From G963662265 sp963668545 (lineage in GTDB: Bacteria; Spirochaetota; Spirochaetia; CADAEX01), in the NCBI GenBank assembly GCA_963668545.1, contig OY764868.1:3720001-3784000 (forward strand): a stretch of 64,000 nt of DNA, written 5' to 3'. The position numbers were made by a program, and so were the translations under genes. The notes beneath the pieces were generated by a model. It saw nothing but the letters and a program-made list of their open reading frames with translations, did not search any database and had not been told where the DNA came from. Position 1 is the stretch's first letter. Every line of letters starts with the position of its first letter. This document shows positions 24,941-34,861 of this stretch, piece by piece.

Positions 24941-27151
24941 TGAGAGTTCGGCAGCCGGGTAGTAATGGCTGAGTATCTGCTGATAGCTGAATCCTTCATG
25001 CGCCATTCCGGCAGCTCCAGTCTGGCACATCCCCACTCCATGTCCCCAGCCGGCCCCTGCAAAGATAAAATATTCAGGCATACCCTCTTTATCAAGTTTG
25101 GGCATCATTATAAAAAGACTGCTCCGGAGGCCCCCCAGGCTTTTCCTGATTTTATCCCCTTTTATAATCCTTTCCCCGTCAGTTCCCTTAATAATTATCT
25201 TTTCCACTCTCCCGCTTTTTCCCCTTCCTGCTGTTTCAATACTCCTGATTTTTCCAGCGCTGTACCCTGTCCTGGCCTCTATTTCAGCTGCAGTAACTAT
25301 AAGGCGCCACCTGTAGGAGGAACGGTAATAGTATTTCGGGTGGGAACTGTAGGTTTCAGGCTCTGAAAGTATCCACCTTGCAAGTTCGTACGGGGACGGA
25401 GGATCTGACTCAAATGAAAGCTGCGGGTCTGTCACCCCTGTAAGGGGGTATTTCCCCCCCCAGACACTTTCAGCAGATTCTGTCCTCCCCGCGGAATTTG
25501 CAGAGTAGAAAGCGTTGAGATATTTTCCCTCTGCTTTAAGTACCTTCCCGCGTGTTTTTTCAACAGCTGAAGTTGTTCTTTCATTTTCGCCTGTGAATCC
25601 ACGGTAGAAGTGTGATTCTATGGATCCTGTAACATCATATCCTTTCTTTATATACTTACCCATATTTGCAAGTGTATAGCTCCTTGCTGCAACTGCCTGG
25701 GCACAGAGTGCTTCCTCCGGCCAGAAGGAGGGAATTTCCGAAGGGACAACAGAATAAAGGTATTCCTCAAGGGGGAGTGTGTTTACAACAGTAATCCCTC
25801 TGCTGCCTGATCTCAGGCTTATTCTTCCCCTGTAGGCCCTGTCTTCGCTTCCTGCGGAAAGATACCCTGTGCTGTGGACTACATTGAACATCAGAACAGT
25901 ATCGGAATTTGATTTAGTGATAATATCAACAGATCCCTGATGTTTCATTATCAGCTCATCCTCTTCTGTTGAAATGATTATTCCGCTGTTTGAAAAGCTT
26001 ATCTTCAGGACTTCATTTTTTTCCCTTTCTGCAAGTATTGAGCCTGAAATGTCTGAGATAATGAAATCTCCTCCCGGTTTTATGAAAAGTTCCCTGAGGT
26101 TTTCAGCAAGCCCAATCCTTATTGAAGGCATTTTTTCAGGCTCAGGTGTGAAGACAGATGCCTGCGGAACATCAGCTGTAATACGTCGTCTTTTTTCAAT
26201 CCTTTTTTCAGTTTTAATAATGTCAGGATTGTTTTCTTCAAACTTCTTGAGAAACTCTTCTGTTTCCCTGTCCCATGGTCTTATTGCAGCAGCTTTTTTA
26301 AGTGCTTCATACCCTTCAGAAAGCCTTCCCCCTGCAAGTATTGTTTTCGCTATTGTAATCCTTCCGGATGTCTGGTTTGAATCGTCTTTAAGTGCTGTGT
26401 TGAGATGTTTTGCTGCAAGGGAGGGTTCATTCAGATCAAAGTAAAGCTGTCCCAGAATCAGCTGTGCAGAGGGGAAATACCCCCTTGCATCAAGAGCTTT
26501 TTCAAGCATTTCAGCAGCCTTCTCCGGTTCCCCTTCATCCATGAACGCAAGGGCTGAGAAGAATAGTCTTTCCCCCTCAAGCCTCTTCCTGAATTCCGTA
26601 TTGTTAGATTGTTTATCACTGCTGTCCTGTTCACTGTATTTCTCATCTACTGCTTTAAGATACTCCTGTGAATTCCCCGACAGGAAAAAAGGGAGTTCCG
26701 GATCTTCCCAGAGAGCCCCGTCAGGTATTGGGAGAGGAAGATCCCCTGTTTCTGTATTGTTTCTGCTTTTTACTGTTTCCCTGTAATCTGAAAGGTATTT
26801 AAGAGCTTCATTATAGCTTCCTGATTCATAAAGAAGCCTCAAAAGATCAAGAAGAGCTTTCCTGTTTCCGGGCTGCTTCGAGAGAATCACTTTGTACATA
26901 TCTGCTGATGTCTCAAGGTCACCCCTGTAGTAAGCCTCTTTGGCATTTTCCATTGCAGTGTTTACTTCTTCAGACTCTGTAATAATCGTTGCTTCATTTC
27001 CAGTGCTGTGTGCTGTTATCCCTTCTGCCGATTCCGATGTGCTGCATCCGGCGCATGAAACTGCTGCTGTAACAGATACAGACAGAAGAAATATTTTATA
27101 GGAAAGTTTTATTTCATTTTTTAAGTCATTCATCAGTGCTGAGTATAACAT
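24929..27151 (-). CDS. SpoIID/LytB-domain lipoprotein with TPR region
   Basis: An N-terminal lipoprotein signal ends near CAGC. Residues 55-135 and 195-300 contain TPR-like helices (AEMLEKALDARGYFPSAQL). The C-terminal half is a SpoIID/LytB domain with LEEYLYSVVPSEIPSFW, EALCAQAVAARSY and GWGHGVGMCQTGA. SpoIID cleaves denuded peptidoglycan glycan strands; this organism shows no sporulation genes here, so a cell-wall remodelling role at the envelope is more likely. It is 740 residues long, much longer than SpoIID (about 340), because of the TPR extension. AGGGGG upstream of 27151 supports the start. Confidence 0.8.
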   Translation of the reverse strand: MLYSALMNDLKNEIKLSYKIFLLSVSVTAAVSCAGCSTSESAEGITAHSTGNEATIITESEEVNTAMENAKEAYYRGDLETSADMYKVILSKQPGNRKALLDLLRLLYESGSYNEALKYLSDYRETVKSRNNTETGDLPLPIPDGALWEDPELPFFLSGNSQEYLKAVDEKYSEQDSSDKQSNNTEFRKRLEGERLFFSALAFMDEGEPEKAAEMLEKALDARGYFPSAQLILGQLYFDLNEPSLAAKHLNTALKDDSNQTSGRITIAKTILAGGRLSEGYEALKKAAAIRPWDRETEEFLKKFEENNPDIIKTEKRIEKRRRITADVPQASVFTPEPEKMPSIRIGLAENLRELFIKPGGDFIISDISGSILAEREKNEVLKISFSNSGIIISTEEDELIMKHQGSVDIITKSNSDTVLMFNVVHSTGYLSAGSEDRAYRGRISLRSGSRGITVVNTLPLEEYLYSVVPSEIPSFWPEEALCAQAVAARSYTLANMGKYIKKGYDVTGSIESHFYRGFTGENERTTSAVEKTRGKVLKAEGKYLNAFYSANSAGRTESAESVWGGKYPLTGVTDPQLSFESDPPSPYELARWILSEPETYSSHPKYYYRSSYRWRLIVTAAEIEARTGYSAGKIRSIETAGRGKSGRVEKIIIKGTDGERIIKGDKIRKSLGGLRSSLFIMMPKLDKEGMPEYFIFAGAGWGHGVGMCQTGAAGMAHEGFSYQQILSHYYPAAELSSIY

Positions 27152-27301
27152 GAATCATTGCCCCCTTTCCCTTCAATAAATAAATATTTTTTATAACATT
27201 CTGTTTTTCCTCTATTTCATTGTATAGTAAAGCTGTAATTCAGTTGAAAAATAACTGCCAGGGATTTATCATGAATCTGAAACTTTTTCTTGGAGTGGAT
27301 A

Positions 27302-27904
27302 ATGGGAACACATCTTTATATTGTAAGGCATGGAGAGACTGTCTGGAATACCCGGGACAGGATGCAGGGCGTAAAGGACAGCCCCCTTACCGATAAAGGG
27401 AAAGAACATGCCGAACGGATGGGAAAAAAGCTGAAAGAGCTTGATGTGGATTTTTCCGCCCTCTATACCAGCGATCTGGGACGTGCATATGAAACTGCCG
27501 CCCTGATCAGTAACAGTATAGGTATTGAAATAACTTCAGATGAAAGACTCAGGGAAAGAAACATGGGTGTTTTTGAAGGGCACAGCTGGGATTATGTCAG
27601 GGAGAATTATAAAGAGGATTTTGCGCTTCTTGTTTCAGATGATGATAATTACAGAATCCCGGAGGGGGAGAGCAGGGGGGAATACCGTGACAAGGTAGTC
27701 TCATTCATGGAATTCATTGCTGAAAAGCATGAGGGGGAGAATATTCTGGCAGTGACTCACCGGGGGTTTATAAATTTTTTCCTGAGAATAATTCTTAATA
27801 TCCCACTCAATGCAAGAAACGGACTCAGGATTAATAATACATCTTTAAGTGTGTTTACCCTTCACAAAGGACGATGGCTCCTTGAGCGTTTTGGTGATAT
27901 ATAG
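27302..27904 (+). CDS. Histidine phosphatase family protein (phosphoglycerate-mutase-like)
   Basis: This 200-residue protein has the phosphohistidine motif YIVRHGETVWN with the catalytic His and RHG, a downstream SDLGRAYETA, and the second His in AVTHRGFI. Members remove phosphate from alpha-ribazole phosphate, sugars or proteins. No cobalamin genes are nearby. GGAG sits six bases before ATG 27302, so I reject the upstream TTG. It is divergent from the SpoIID gene. Confidence 0.85.
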   Translation: MGTHLYIVRHGETVWNTRDRMQGVKDSPLTDKGKEHAERMGKKLKELDVDFSALYTSDLGRAYETAALISNSIGIEITSDERLRERNMGVFEGHSWDYVRENYKEDFALLVSDDDNYRIPEGESRGEYRDKVVSFMEFIAEKHEGENILAVTHRGFINFFLRIILNIPLNARNGLRINNTSLSVFTLHKGRWLLERFGDI

Positions 27905-27969
27905 TTAAAAACAAAGGGGGATTATTTCCTCTCTGTATCATATAATTTTCAGTTTCATCAGGTTTTTAA

Positions 27970-28341
27970 ATGTTTTTTATAGGTATTTTCGGTATTGATA
28001 GAAAAAATGAAGAAATAAGGGGTCTTCCTGAAACAGTCTGCAGGGAATGCTCAGGATCCGGCTGCATTCTCTTCAGGGATTACTACAGGTTCCATTTTTT
28101 CTTTATTCCGCTTTTTACCTGGGGAAGCAGGTACAGGGTTGTCTGCAGCTCCTGCGGCACTGTCTACAATGTGAATGAGGAAAAAACTTCATACAGCTAC
28201 CGGGACCTTAAAAATATTCAGTTAAGGGGAACAGGAAGACCTTCGGGATACCATGATTCTGAAGTTTTAAGCTGCCCCTGCTGCGGGGAATCTGTTGAAG
28301 AGTCATGGAGCTACTGCCCTTCATGCGGCGCAAAGCTTTAG
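27970..28341 (+). CDS. Small zinc-ribbon protein
   Basis: The 123-residue protein carries four cysteine pairs: CRECSGSGC, CSSCGTVY, CPCCGES and CPSCGAKL. The last two make a zinc-ribbon knuckle. A hydrophobic FHFFFIPLFTWGSRYR lies between the first and second pairs. I do not recognise a specific function. A -10-like TATAAT precedes it at 27941-27946. Confidence 0.65.
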   Translation: MFFIGIFGIDRKNEEIRGLPETVCRECSGSGCILFRDYYRFHFFFIPLFTWGSRYRVVCSSCGTVYNVNEEKTSYSYRDLKNIQLRGTGRPSGYHDSEVLSCPCCGESVEESWSYCPSCGAKL

Positions 28342-28380
28342 CCTGAAACCCTGTAAGTCCCGCTTTTCCGGCTAAACTTT
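28332..28380 (+). terminator. Possible terminator hairpin of the zinc-ribbon gene
   Basis: AAAGCTTTAGCC (28332-28343) pairs with GGCTAAACTTT (28370-28380) with one bulge, and includes the stop codon. The following sequence is only moderately T-rich. Confidence 0.35.
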
Positions 28381-28461
28381 CTCTCTGAAATCTGCCGTGT
28401 CTGTACAAGCTGCTGCAGCCTTGATTATCTCTTCTGTACAAATGAACCATAATTAGCTATT

Positions 28462-30273
28462 ATGAAATTAATTATGTCAGCAAAAAAAACTCAATCATAC
28501 GACGAAAGCAAAATAAAAACGCTGAGTTCACTTGAACATATCAGGCTAAGAAGCGGTATGTATATCGGACGGCTCGGAGACGGAAGCAATCAGGATGACG
28601 GTATATACATACTTTTAAAGGAAGTTATTGACAACAGTATTGATGAATTCATCATGGGATTCGGCAGGAAGATAATTATTGATATCAAAGAAAATCTTGT
28701 CAGGGTCAGGGACTATGGACGGGGTATTCCTCTCGGCAAGGTTGTTGAATGTGTTTCTGTGATCAATACCGGTGCAAAATATAATGATGATGTATTTCAG
28801 TTCAGTGTAGGGCTCAACGGAGTAGGAACAAAAGCTGTAAATGCTCTTTCCTCCCATTTCCGTGTAGTTGCATTCAGGGAAGGAAAATACAGGGAAGCTG
28901 TCTTCAGCAAGGGATGCCTTATTTCTGAAAAGAAAGGATCAACTTCAAAAGAGAAAGACGGAACATATATAGAATTCACCCCGGACCCGGAAATTTTCGG
29001 TGATTACCAGTATAATTTCGAGTATCTGGAACAGCGGCTCTGGAATTATGCATATCTCAACAGGGGGCTCACACTTGTTCTCGGCAAGCAGAAGTTTTTC
29101 TCAGACAACGGTCTTCTTGACCTCCTTTATTCTGAGGTGGGCGATGATGTCTACTATGATATTATCCACTACCGGGGAGAAAAGCTGGAATTTTCATTTA
29201 CCCATACCAGGAACTACGGTGAGACATTCTTCTCTTTTGTAAACGGCCAGTTCACAAGCGACGGAGGGACACATCTGTCTGCCTTCCGGGAGGGGGTCCT
29301 CAAAGGGATTAATGACTTTTTCAAGAAAAGCTACACCGGTCAGGATGTACGGGAAGGCATTGCAGGGACAATAGCAATAAAGCTGAAAGACCCTGTTTTT
29401 GAAAGCCAGACCAAGAACAAACTGGGGAATACAGAGGTCAGGAGCTGGATTGTTAATGAAGTGAAGTCGGCTGTTGTTGATTTTCTGCATAAAAACCAGC
29501 CACTTTCCAGAAAGCTTGAAGACAAGATTATAAATAATGAAAAACTGAGAAAAGAACTTAATGTAGTCAAGAAAGAGGCCAAGGAAGCTGCCAAGAAAAT
29601 TTCCCTTAAGATCCCCAAGCTTAAGGACTGCAAACACCATCTTCCTGACGGCGCAAAGGGGGAAAACTCCACTATCTTCATTACAGAAGGGCAGTCTGCA
29701 TCAGGTTCCATTGTAGGGGCGCGTGATGCCTACACACAGGCAATATTCTCTCTCCGCGGAAAACCCCAGAATATGTTCGGCAGGAAGAAGGCTGAAATAT
29801 ACAAGAATGAAGAGCTTTACTACATGATGATGGCGCTAGGAATTGAGAATGATGTAGAGAACCTCAGGTACGGCAGAATAGTCATAGCTACTGATGCTGA
29901 TAATGACGGCTTCCACATCAGAAACCTTCTTCTCACCTTTTTTCTAAATTATTTTGAGGAACTTATTGTAGAAAACCGTGTATATATTCTTGAAACCCCG
30001 CTTTTCCGGGTCAGGAACAAAAAGGAGACAAGGTACTGCTATTCCATCCGGGAAAGGGATGAGGCGGTAAGTGAAATATCCGGATCCGAGGTTACCCGCT
30101 TCAAGGGACTCGGAGAGATATCTCCCAAAGAGTTCGGCCAGTTTATCGGTGAGGATATGAGACTTTTAAAGGTGAGCATAAAATCGCTGAAAACAATTCC
30201 CGATACTCTTGAATTCTACATGGGTAAGAATACCCCGATGAGAAAACAATATATCATGGAGAACCTGATCTGA
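28462..30273 (+). CDS. parE: Topoisomerase IV subunit B (ParE), Bacteroidota-like short form
   Basis: The GHKL ATPase has EVIDNSIDEFI, YGRGIPLG and GLNGVGTKAVNALS. The TOPRIM domain has EGQSASGS and DADNDGFHIR, and the end has TRFKGLGEISPKEF. The usual DADVDG reads DADNDG here; the flanking catalytic acids are intact. At 603 residues it matches short ParE forms. Its partner parC overlaps it by one base, an ATPase-then-cleavage order typical of paired subunits. It decatenates daughter chromosomes. I name it parE rather than gyrB from the short ParC and the Bacteroidota-like RNKKETRYCYS segment. Confidence 0.85.
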   Translation: MKLIMSAKKTQSYDESKIKTLSSLEHIRLRSGMYIGRLGDGSNQDDGIYILLKEVIDNSIDEFIMGFGRKIIIDIKENLVRVRDYGRGIPLGKVVECVSVINTGAKYNDDVFQFSVGLNGVGTKAVNALSSHFRVVAFREGKYREAVFSKGCLISEKKGSTSKEKDGTYIEFTPDPEIFGDYQYNFEYLEQRLWNYAYLNRGLTLVLGKQKFFSDNGLLDLLYSEVGDDVYYDIIHYRGEKLEFSFTHTRNYGETFFSFVNGQFTSDGGTHLSAFREGVLKGINDFFKKSYTGQDVREGIAGTIAIKLKDPVFESQTKNKLGNTEVRSWIVNEVKSAVVDFLHKNQPLSRKLEDKIINNEKLRKELNVVKKEAKEAAKKISLKIPKLKDCKHHLPDGAKGENSTIFITEGQSASGSIVGARDAYTQAIFSLRGKPQNMFGRKKAEIYKNEELYYMMMALGIENDVENLRYGRIVIATDADNDGFHIRNLLLTFFLNYFEELIVENRVYILETPLFRVRNKKETRYCYSIRERDEAVSEISGSEVTRFKGLGEISPKEFGQFIGEDMRLLKVSIKSLKTIPDTLEFYMGKNTPMRKQYIMENLI

Positions 30274-32195
30274 TGACATATATAAAAAACCTTTTTGATA
30301 CAAACTTTCTTGAATATGCATCCTATGTAATAAAGGAAAGGGCAATTCCTGATATAGAAGACGGACTGAAGCCGGTGCAGAGGAGAATTCTCCACTCCCT
30401 GCTTGAGGTTGATGACGGAAAGTTCCATAAAGTTGCAAATATTGTCGGCCACTGTATGAAGTATCATCCTCACGGGGATGCATCCATTTATTCTGCTCTT
30501 GTAGTGCTTGCAAACAAGGACCTTTTCATAGACAAGCAGGGTAACTTCGGGAATCTTCTCACAGGGGATGAGGCATCCGCTGCAAGGTATATTGAGTGCC
30601 GTATACTTCCCCTTGCAAAGGATATTCTCTACAATCCCGAGCTGACAGAGTATGTCCCGTCATATGACGGGAGAAACAGGGAACCTGTGGCATTTCCGTC
30701 AAAACTCCCTGTCCTCCTTGTAATGGGAGCGGAGGGTATAGCTGTCGGGATGTCGACAAAAATACTTCCCCATAATTTCAATGAAGTACTTGATGCTGTA
30801 TCTGAAGCAATCAGGGGAAAGAGTGTAAGGCTCTATCCAGATTTCCCGACTGGAGGCTATGTTGATGTTTCCGGTTATGAGGATGGAAACGGAAAGGTGC
30901 TTGTCAGGGCAAAGCTTGATACAAAAGACAGGAAGAAAATTGTAATCAGGGAGCTTCCCTACGGGCAGACAAGTGAAAGCCTTATTACCTCCATAGAGAG
31001 TGCCGCAAAAAAGAACAAGATAAAAATTGCATCTATAGATGACTACACAACAGACAAGGTTGAGATTGAGATAAAGCTTCCCAGAGGCGTTGAGACAGAT
31101 GATGTTGTTGACTCCCTGTATGCTTTTACAGACTGTGAAACATCAATATCAGTTAACTTTCTTGTTATAAAGGATGGCAAGCCCTGCCAGATGTCTGTGA
31201 GCGAGGTTATAAGTCACAGCGCGCTCCGGCTCATTGATATTCTTACAAGGGAACTCAGGCTTGAAGACAGAAAACTGAGAGATAAGCTTCATGCAAAAAC
31301 ACTTGAGCAGATTTTTATCGAGGAAAGAATTTACAAGAAAATAGAGCAGATGAAAACTCATGACAGTGTTATAAATGCTGTTATAACCGGATTTGAACCT
31401 TTTAAAAACCTTATTAAAAGGGATGTTACTGTTGAGGATGTGGAAAGGCTTCTCAAGATTCCTATCAGAAGAATATCTCTTTATGATATTAACAAGGCCA
31501 GAAATGAAATGGAGGAGATCAGGGAGAGACTCAAGGAGATCAAATACCATCTTGCCCATATAAAGGAATATGCCCAGAATTATATTGACGGTATAAAGAG
31601 CAAATATTCTGATAATCTCAACAGAAATACCGAAATAATTTCCTTTGAAAAGGTTGATATCAGGGAGGCGGCCCAGAGAAACCTGAAACTGAGGTATGAT
31701 AATGATACAGGATATCTGGGACATTCCGTATCAACAGGAGATCTTCTTTTTGATGTATCAACATATGACAGGGTACTGGTAATTAGAAAAAGCGGAATAT
31801 ATTCTGTAATGAATGTCCCTGAAAAGGTCTTTATTGACAAGGGGATGTTTTACTGCGGGCTTGCTGAAAAAGAGAGCCTTTCTGATACTGTCTTTACAGT
31901 TGTATATAAAAATGAAAAAAACAACTCCCTTTATATAAAGAGATGCAGAATTGAAAAATATATACTGGATAAATCCTACGATCTGGTTCCTGATAACTGC
32001 AGAGTCCTTTTTGTCTATACAGGGGACAAGGGTGCTGTCAGGGTAAATTATACACCGAAACCGAGAGTTAAAGTTCTTGAAGAGTCTTTTGATATTGAGG
32101 ACTATCTTGTAAAAGGGGTCAAGGCTGCCGGTGTGAAGCTGACCGGCAAACAGGTCAGATCATGCAAACTTTTATCCCGTGTCAGAAAAGGATGA
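30273..32195 (+). CDS. parC: Topoisomerase IV subunit A (ParC)
   Basis: The 640-residue DNA-cleavage subunit shows the QRRILHSL region, HPHGDASIY (65-73) and the active-site Tyr106 in ASAARYIECR. A short C-terminal domain follows, lacking the long GyrA beta-pinwheel with its GyrA box. Translation starts in the last base of parE (TGATG overlap). Confidence 0.86.
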   Translation: MTYIKNLFDTNFLEYASYVIKERAIPDIEDGLKPVQRRILHSLLEVDDGKFHKVANIVGHCMKYHPHGDASIYSALVVLANKDLFIDKQGNFGNLLTGDEASAARYIECRILPLAKDILYNPELTEYVPSYDGRNREPVAFPSKLPVLLVMGAEGIAVGMSTKILPHNFNEVLDAVSEAIRGKSVRLYPDFPTGGYVDVSGYEDGNGKVLVRAKLDTKDRKKIVIRELPYGQTSESLITSIESAAKKNKIKIASIDDYTTDKVEIEIKLPRGVETDDVVDSLYAFTDCETSISVNFLVIKDGKPCQMSVSEVISHSALRLIDILTRELRLEDRKLRDKLHAKTLEQIFIEERIYKKIEQMKTHDSVINAVITGFEPFKNLIKRDVTVEDVERLLKIPIRRISLYDINKARNEMEEIRERLKEIKYHLAHIKEYAQNYIDGIKSKYSDNLNRNTEIISFEKVDIREAAQRNLKLRYDNDTGYLGHSVSTGDLLFDVSTYDRVLVIRKSGIYSVMNVPEKVFIDKGMFYCGLAEKESLSDTVFTVVYKNEKNNSLYIKRCRIEKYILDKSYDLVPDNCRVLFVYTGDKGAVRVNYTPKPRVKVLEESFDIEDYLVKGVKAAGVKLTGKQVRSCKLLSRVRKG

Positions 32196-32331
32196 ACAAA
32201 GTACAGCTGTTTGATAAGCAGGATCAGCTGATTCATGATCTGTCCTGCAAGCTTCCAGGCAGAACCCGAAAATGTTGATATAACAAGAAGAGGTTTAATA
32301 GGTGCGAGCAATTACTTCAGGATCTGTTTGA

Positions 32332-34074
32332 ATGAAGAAGATAAAAAAGCTTTTTTCTGTTGATAATTCCCCTCTGTTTATTTCAGCAATCTATATTTTT
32401 ATCAGCATCCTCTGGATAATCTTTTCAGATAAGCTGGCACAAATTATTTCTGGCGGTTCAGGGGAATTATTGGGTCTGATTCAGACATTGAAGGGGGGTT
32501 TTTTTGTCCTGGCATCCGGACTGATGATTTTTTTTCTTGTAAAGTCCCTCCTCAGAATTATCAAAGCCCGTGAATATATTTACAGGATCCTGTTTGAATC
32601 TGCAGGTGACAGTGTCTTTATACTGGATAAATCAGGAATACTTGACTGTAATACCCAGACCCTGAAACTTTTCAGGTATCATCGCAAAGAAGATTTCATA
32701 GGAAAAACACCGTGGGATCTTTCACCTCCGGTGCAGCCTGACGGAAGGAGTTCCAGAGAGGTGGCCTGTGAGAAAATTAATCAAGCACTTTCGGGAAATC
32801 AGCCTGTTTTTGAATGGAGACATCAAAACTCTGAAGGGGAGTTTATTGAGGGGCATATCAGCCTTTCACTTGCAGATGCAGAAAAGGGAATTATTGTAGC
32901 TATTTATCGTGATATGACAGAGCACAAGCTAATTCAGGAAAAGCTTCAGCAGTCACTTAAAATGCAGGCTGTAGGACAGCTTGCAGGTGGCGTAGCCCAT
33001 GATTTCAATAATATTCTGAGTGCAGTTCTGGGCTATGCTGAGCTGGCCCTTCATGAATCAGAGGGAAAAGAGCCTTTATCAGGATATATGGAAAACATTA
33101 TCAGAGGGGGAACACGTGCTGCCCAGCTTGTCTCCCAGATCCTGACTTTCAGCCGTCAGGGTAAAGAAGAGAAGAAGATAATATCTCTTGCTCCTGTTCT
33201 CAGAGAGGTTGTCGATCTTCTCAGAGCATCCCTTCCTGCTACAACAGAATTACAGCTGGTTGTCAAAAATGAAGATTGCCCGGTTTCTGCTGATTCCGCA
33301 AAAATCCATGAAGTTCTGATGAACCTGGCATCAAATGCTGTAAGTGCCATGGATGAGAAAGGGATATTGAAAATAACTCTCAGCAAAGAAACCTTGATAA
33401 AAGAGGACCTTGGTGTAACCGGAATAATACAGCCGGGAGTATATTCGGTAATTAAAGTGGAGGATACAGGACCGGGAATTGATGAATCAATTCTTCCCCG
33501 TATTTTTGAGCCCTTTTTTTCTACAAAAGAACCGGAAAAGGGGACAGGTCTCGGTCTCTCTGTTGTTTACGGGGTTGTGAAGTCTCACAGCGGTAATATC
33601 CAGATTGAAAGCAGGACAGGCGGAGGGACAGCTTTCAGGCTGTATTTCCCTGCAGTGCCTGATGAGGCTGTTTCAGAAAAGATTATTATAGAAAAGCTCA
33701 GCAGAGGAAATGAGAAAATACTGTTTGTTGATGACGAGGAAATGCTTGCTGAACTGGGAAAATCAATGCTGAATTCTCTCGGTTATTCAGTTAAAGCTTT
33801 ATCAGACAGCAGGGAAGCTTTGAATCTGCTTAAGGCCTCAATGCATGAATATGATCTGCTGATTACAGATCAGACGATGCCTGTCATGACAGGCCTGGAG
33901 CTTGCAGAAGAAGTTGTAAAAATCAATCCTGATTTTCCTGTTATCATATGTACGGGATTCAGTTCAAGGGTGGACCGCAAAAAGGCTGAAGAGGCCGGAT
34001 GCCGCGGTTTTATGGAAAAACCCCTTACATTAAAAAAACTTTCTGAAAAGATAAGAGAAGTTCTGGACAGCTGA
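32332..34074 (+). CDS. Hybrid sensor histidine kinase with receiver domain
   Basis: Two membrane helices (13-32 and 55-75) are followed by a PAS domain (80-200), HisKA with H223 in VAHDFNNIL, and an HATPase. The HATPase has the N box NLASNAVSAM, VEDTGPGI and GTGLGLSVVYG. A C-terminal receiver has D513 in LLITDQTMP and Lys in MEKPL. The 580-residue hybrid layout suggests phosphorelay or intramolecular control. No partner regulator is adjacent. It is convergent with the Aap transporter genes. The 136-bp gap before it has no identifiable promoter. Confidence 0.85.
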   Translation: MKKIKKLFSVDNSPLFISAIYIFISILWIIFSDKLAQIISGGSGELLGLIQTLKGGFFVLASGLMIFFLVKSLLRIIKAREYIYRILFESAGDSVFILDKSGILDCNTQTLKLFRYHRKEDFIGKTPWDLSPPVQPDGRSSREVACEKINQALSGNQPVFEWRHQNSEGEFIEGHISLSLADAEKGIIVAIYRDMTEHKLIQEKLQQSLKMQAVGQLAGGVAHDFNNILSAVLGYAELALHESEGKEPLSGYMENIIRGGTRAAQLVSQILTFSRQGKEEKKIISLAPVLREVVDLLRASLPATTELQLVVKNEDCPVSADSAKIHEVLMNLASNAVSAMDEKGILKITLSKETLIKEDLGVTGIIQPGVYSVIKVEDTGPGIDESILPRIFEPFFSTKEPEKGTGLGLSVVYGVVKSHSGNIQIESRTGGGTAFRLYFPAVPDEAVSEKIIIEKLSRGNEKILFVDDEEMLAELGKSMLNSLGYSVKALSDSREALNLLKASMHEYDLLITDQTMPVMTGLELAEEVVKINPDFPVIICTGFSSRVDRKKAEEAGCRGFMEKPLTLKKLSEKIREVLDS

Positions 34075-34102
34075 AAACCGGTCTGTTCAGATCCCGGACA
34101 GC

Positions 34103-34127
34103 CCTGGAAAGTTGTCAGCTTTCCAGG
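34103..34127 (-). repeat. Perfect inverted repeat at the end of aapP
   Basis: CCTGGAAAG (34103-34111) and CTTTCCAGG (34119-34127) pair around a 7-base loop that contains the aapP stop codon. There is no T-run on either side, so it may protect mRNA or weakly terminate converging transcripts. Confidence 0.45.
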
Positions 34128-34858
34128 ATCTGTGAAAGGAAAAGTTTTGTCCGCTCCTCTTTTGGATTGTTGAAAATATCTTCAGGACTTCCCTGTTCAA
34201 TTATTCTGCCTGAATCGAAAAAAACTATTCTGTCTGCCACTGCTTTGGCAAATCCTATTTCATGGGTAACCACAAGCAGTGTCATATTTGAACGGGCAAG
34301 TTCAATCATTACATCAAGTACTTCCTTGATCATTTCCGGATCAAGGGCAGATGTCGGCTCATCAAAAAGCATTATTTCCGGTTTCATTGCAAGTGACCGT
34401 GCAATTGCAACCCTCTGCTGCTGGCCTCCTGAAAGCTGGCCGGGATATTTATCCGCCTGGTCTTCAATTCCCACTCTCCTGAGAAGTTCCATGGCATTAT
34501 CATGTGCTTCTTTTTTTGAGACTTTTTTAACCCATATGGGAGCAAGTGTAATATTCTGGAGTACAGTATAATGGGGGAAAAGATTGAAGCTCTGGAATAC
34601 CATTCCAATTTCTGACTTTATGGCATTAATATTTTTAATGCTGTGGGACATTTCAATATTGTTTATTATCAGTTTTCCCTTCTGATGCTCTTCGAGGTTG
34701 TTGAGTGTCCTTATGAAAGTTGATTTACCGGAACCTGAAGGCCCCAGAATTACAACAACTTCCCCTCTTTTTATTTCAATATCAATGCCGTTAAGTACGT
34801 GGAAATCTCCGAACCATTTGTGCATATCAGTACATTTTATTATTGTGTTGTCATCCAT
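34115..34858 (-). CDS. aapP: Polar amino-acid ABC transporter ATPase
   Basis: The 247-residue ATPase has Walker A GPSGSGKST, the signature LSGGQQQRVAIARS and Walker B IMLFDEPTSALDPE. It is closest in type to GlnQ/AapP. It is the last gene of the J-Q-M-P order and begins three bases after the permease gene. Confidence 0.86.
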   Translation of the reverse strand: MDDNTIIKCTDMHKWFGDFHVLNGIDIEIKRGEVVVILGPSGSGKSTFIRTLNNLEEHQKGKLIINNIEMSHSIKNINAIKSEIGMVFQSFNLFPHYTVLQNITLAPIWVKKVSKKEAHDNAMELLRRVGIEDQADKYPGQLSGGQQQRVAIARSLAMKPEIMLFDEPTSALDPEMIKEVLDVMIELARSNMTLLVVTHEIGFAKAVADRIVFFDSGRIIEQGSPEDIFNNPKEERTKLFLSQILES

Positions 34859-34861
34859 TTC

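Noticed and set aside
28462..32195. Gyrase (gyrB-gyrA) as identity of the type II topoisomerase genes
   Set aside because: Short ParC without the long GyrA C-terminal domain and Bacteroidota-like ParE motifs favour topoisomerase IV.
32196..32331. Hairpin GCAGGA/TCCTGC after parC as a terminator
   Set aside because: The arms are short and interrupted and no T-run follows.
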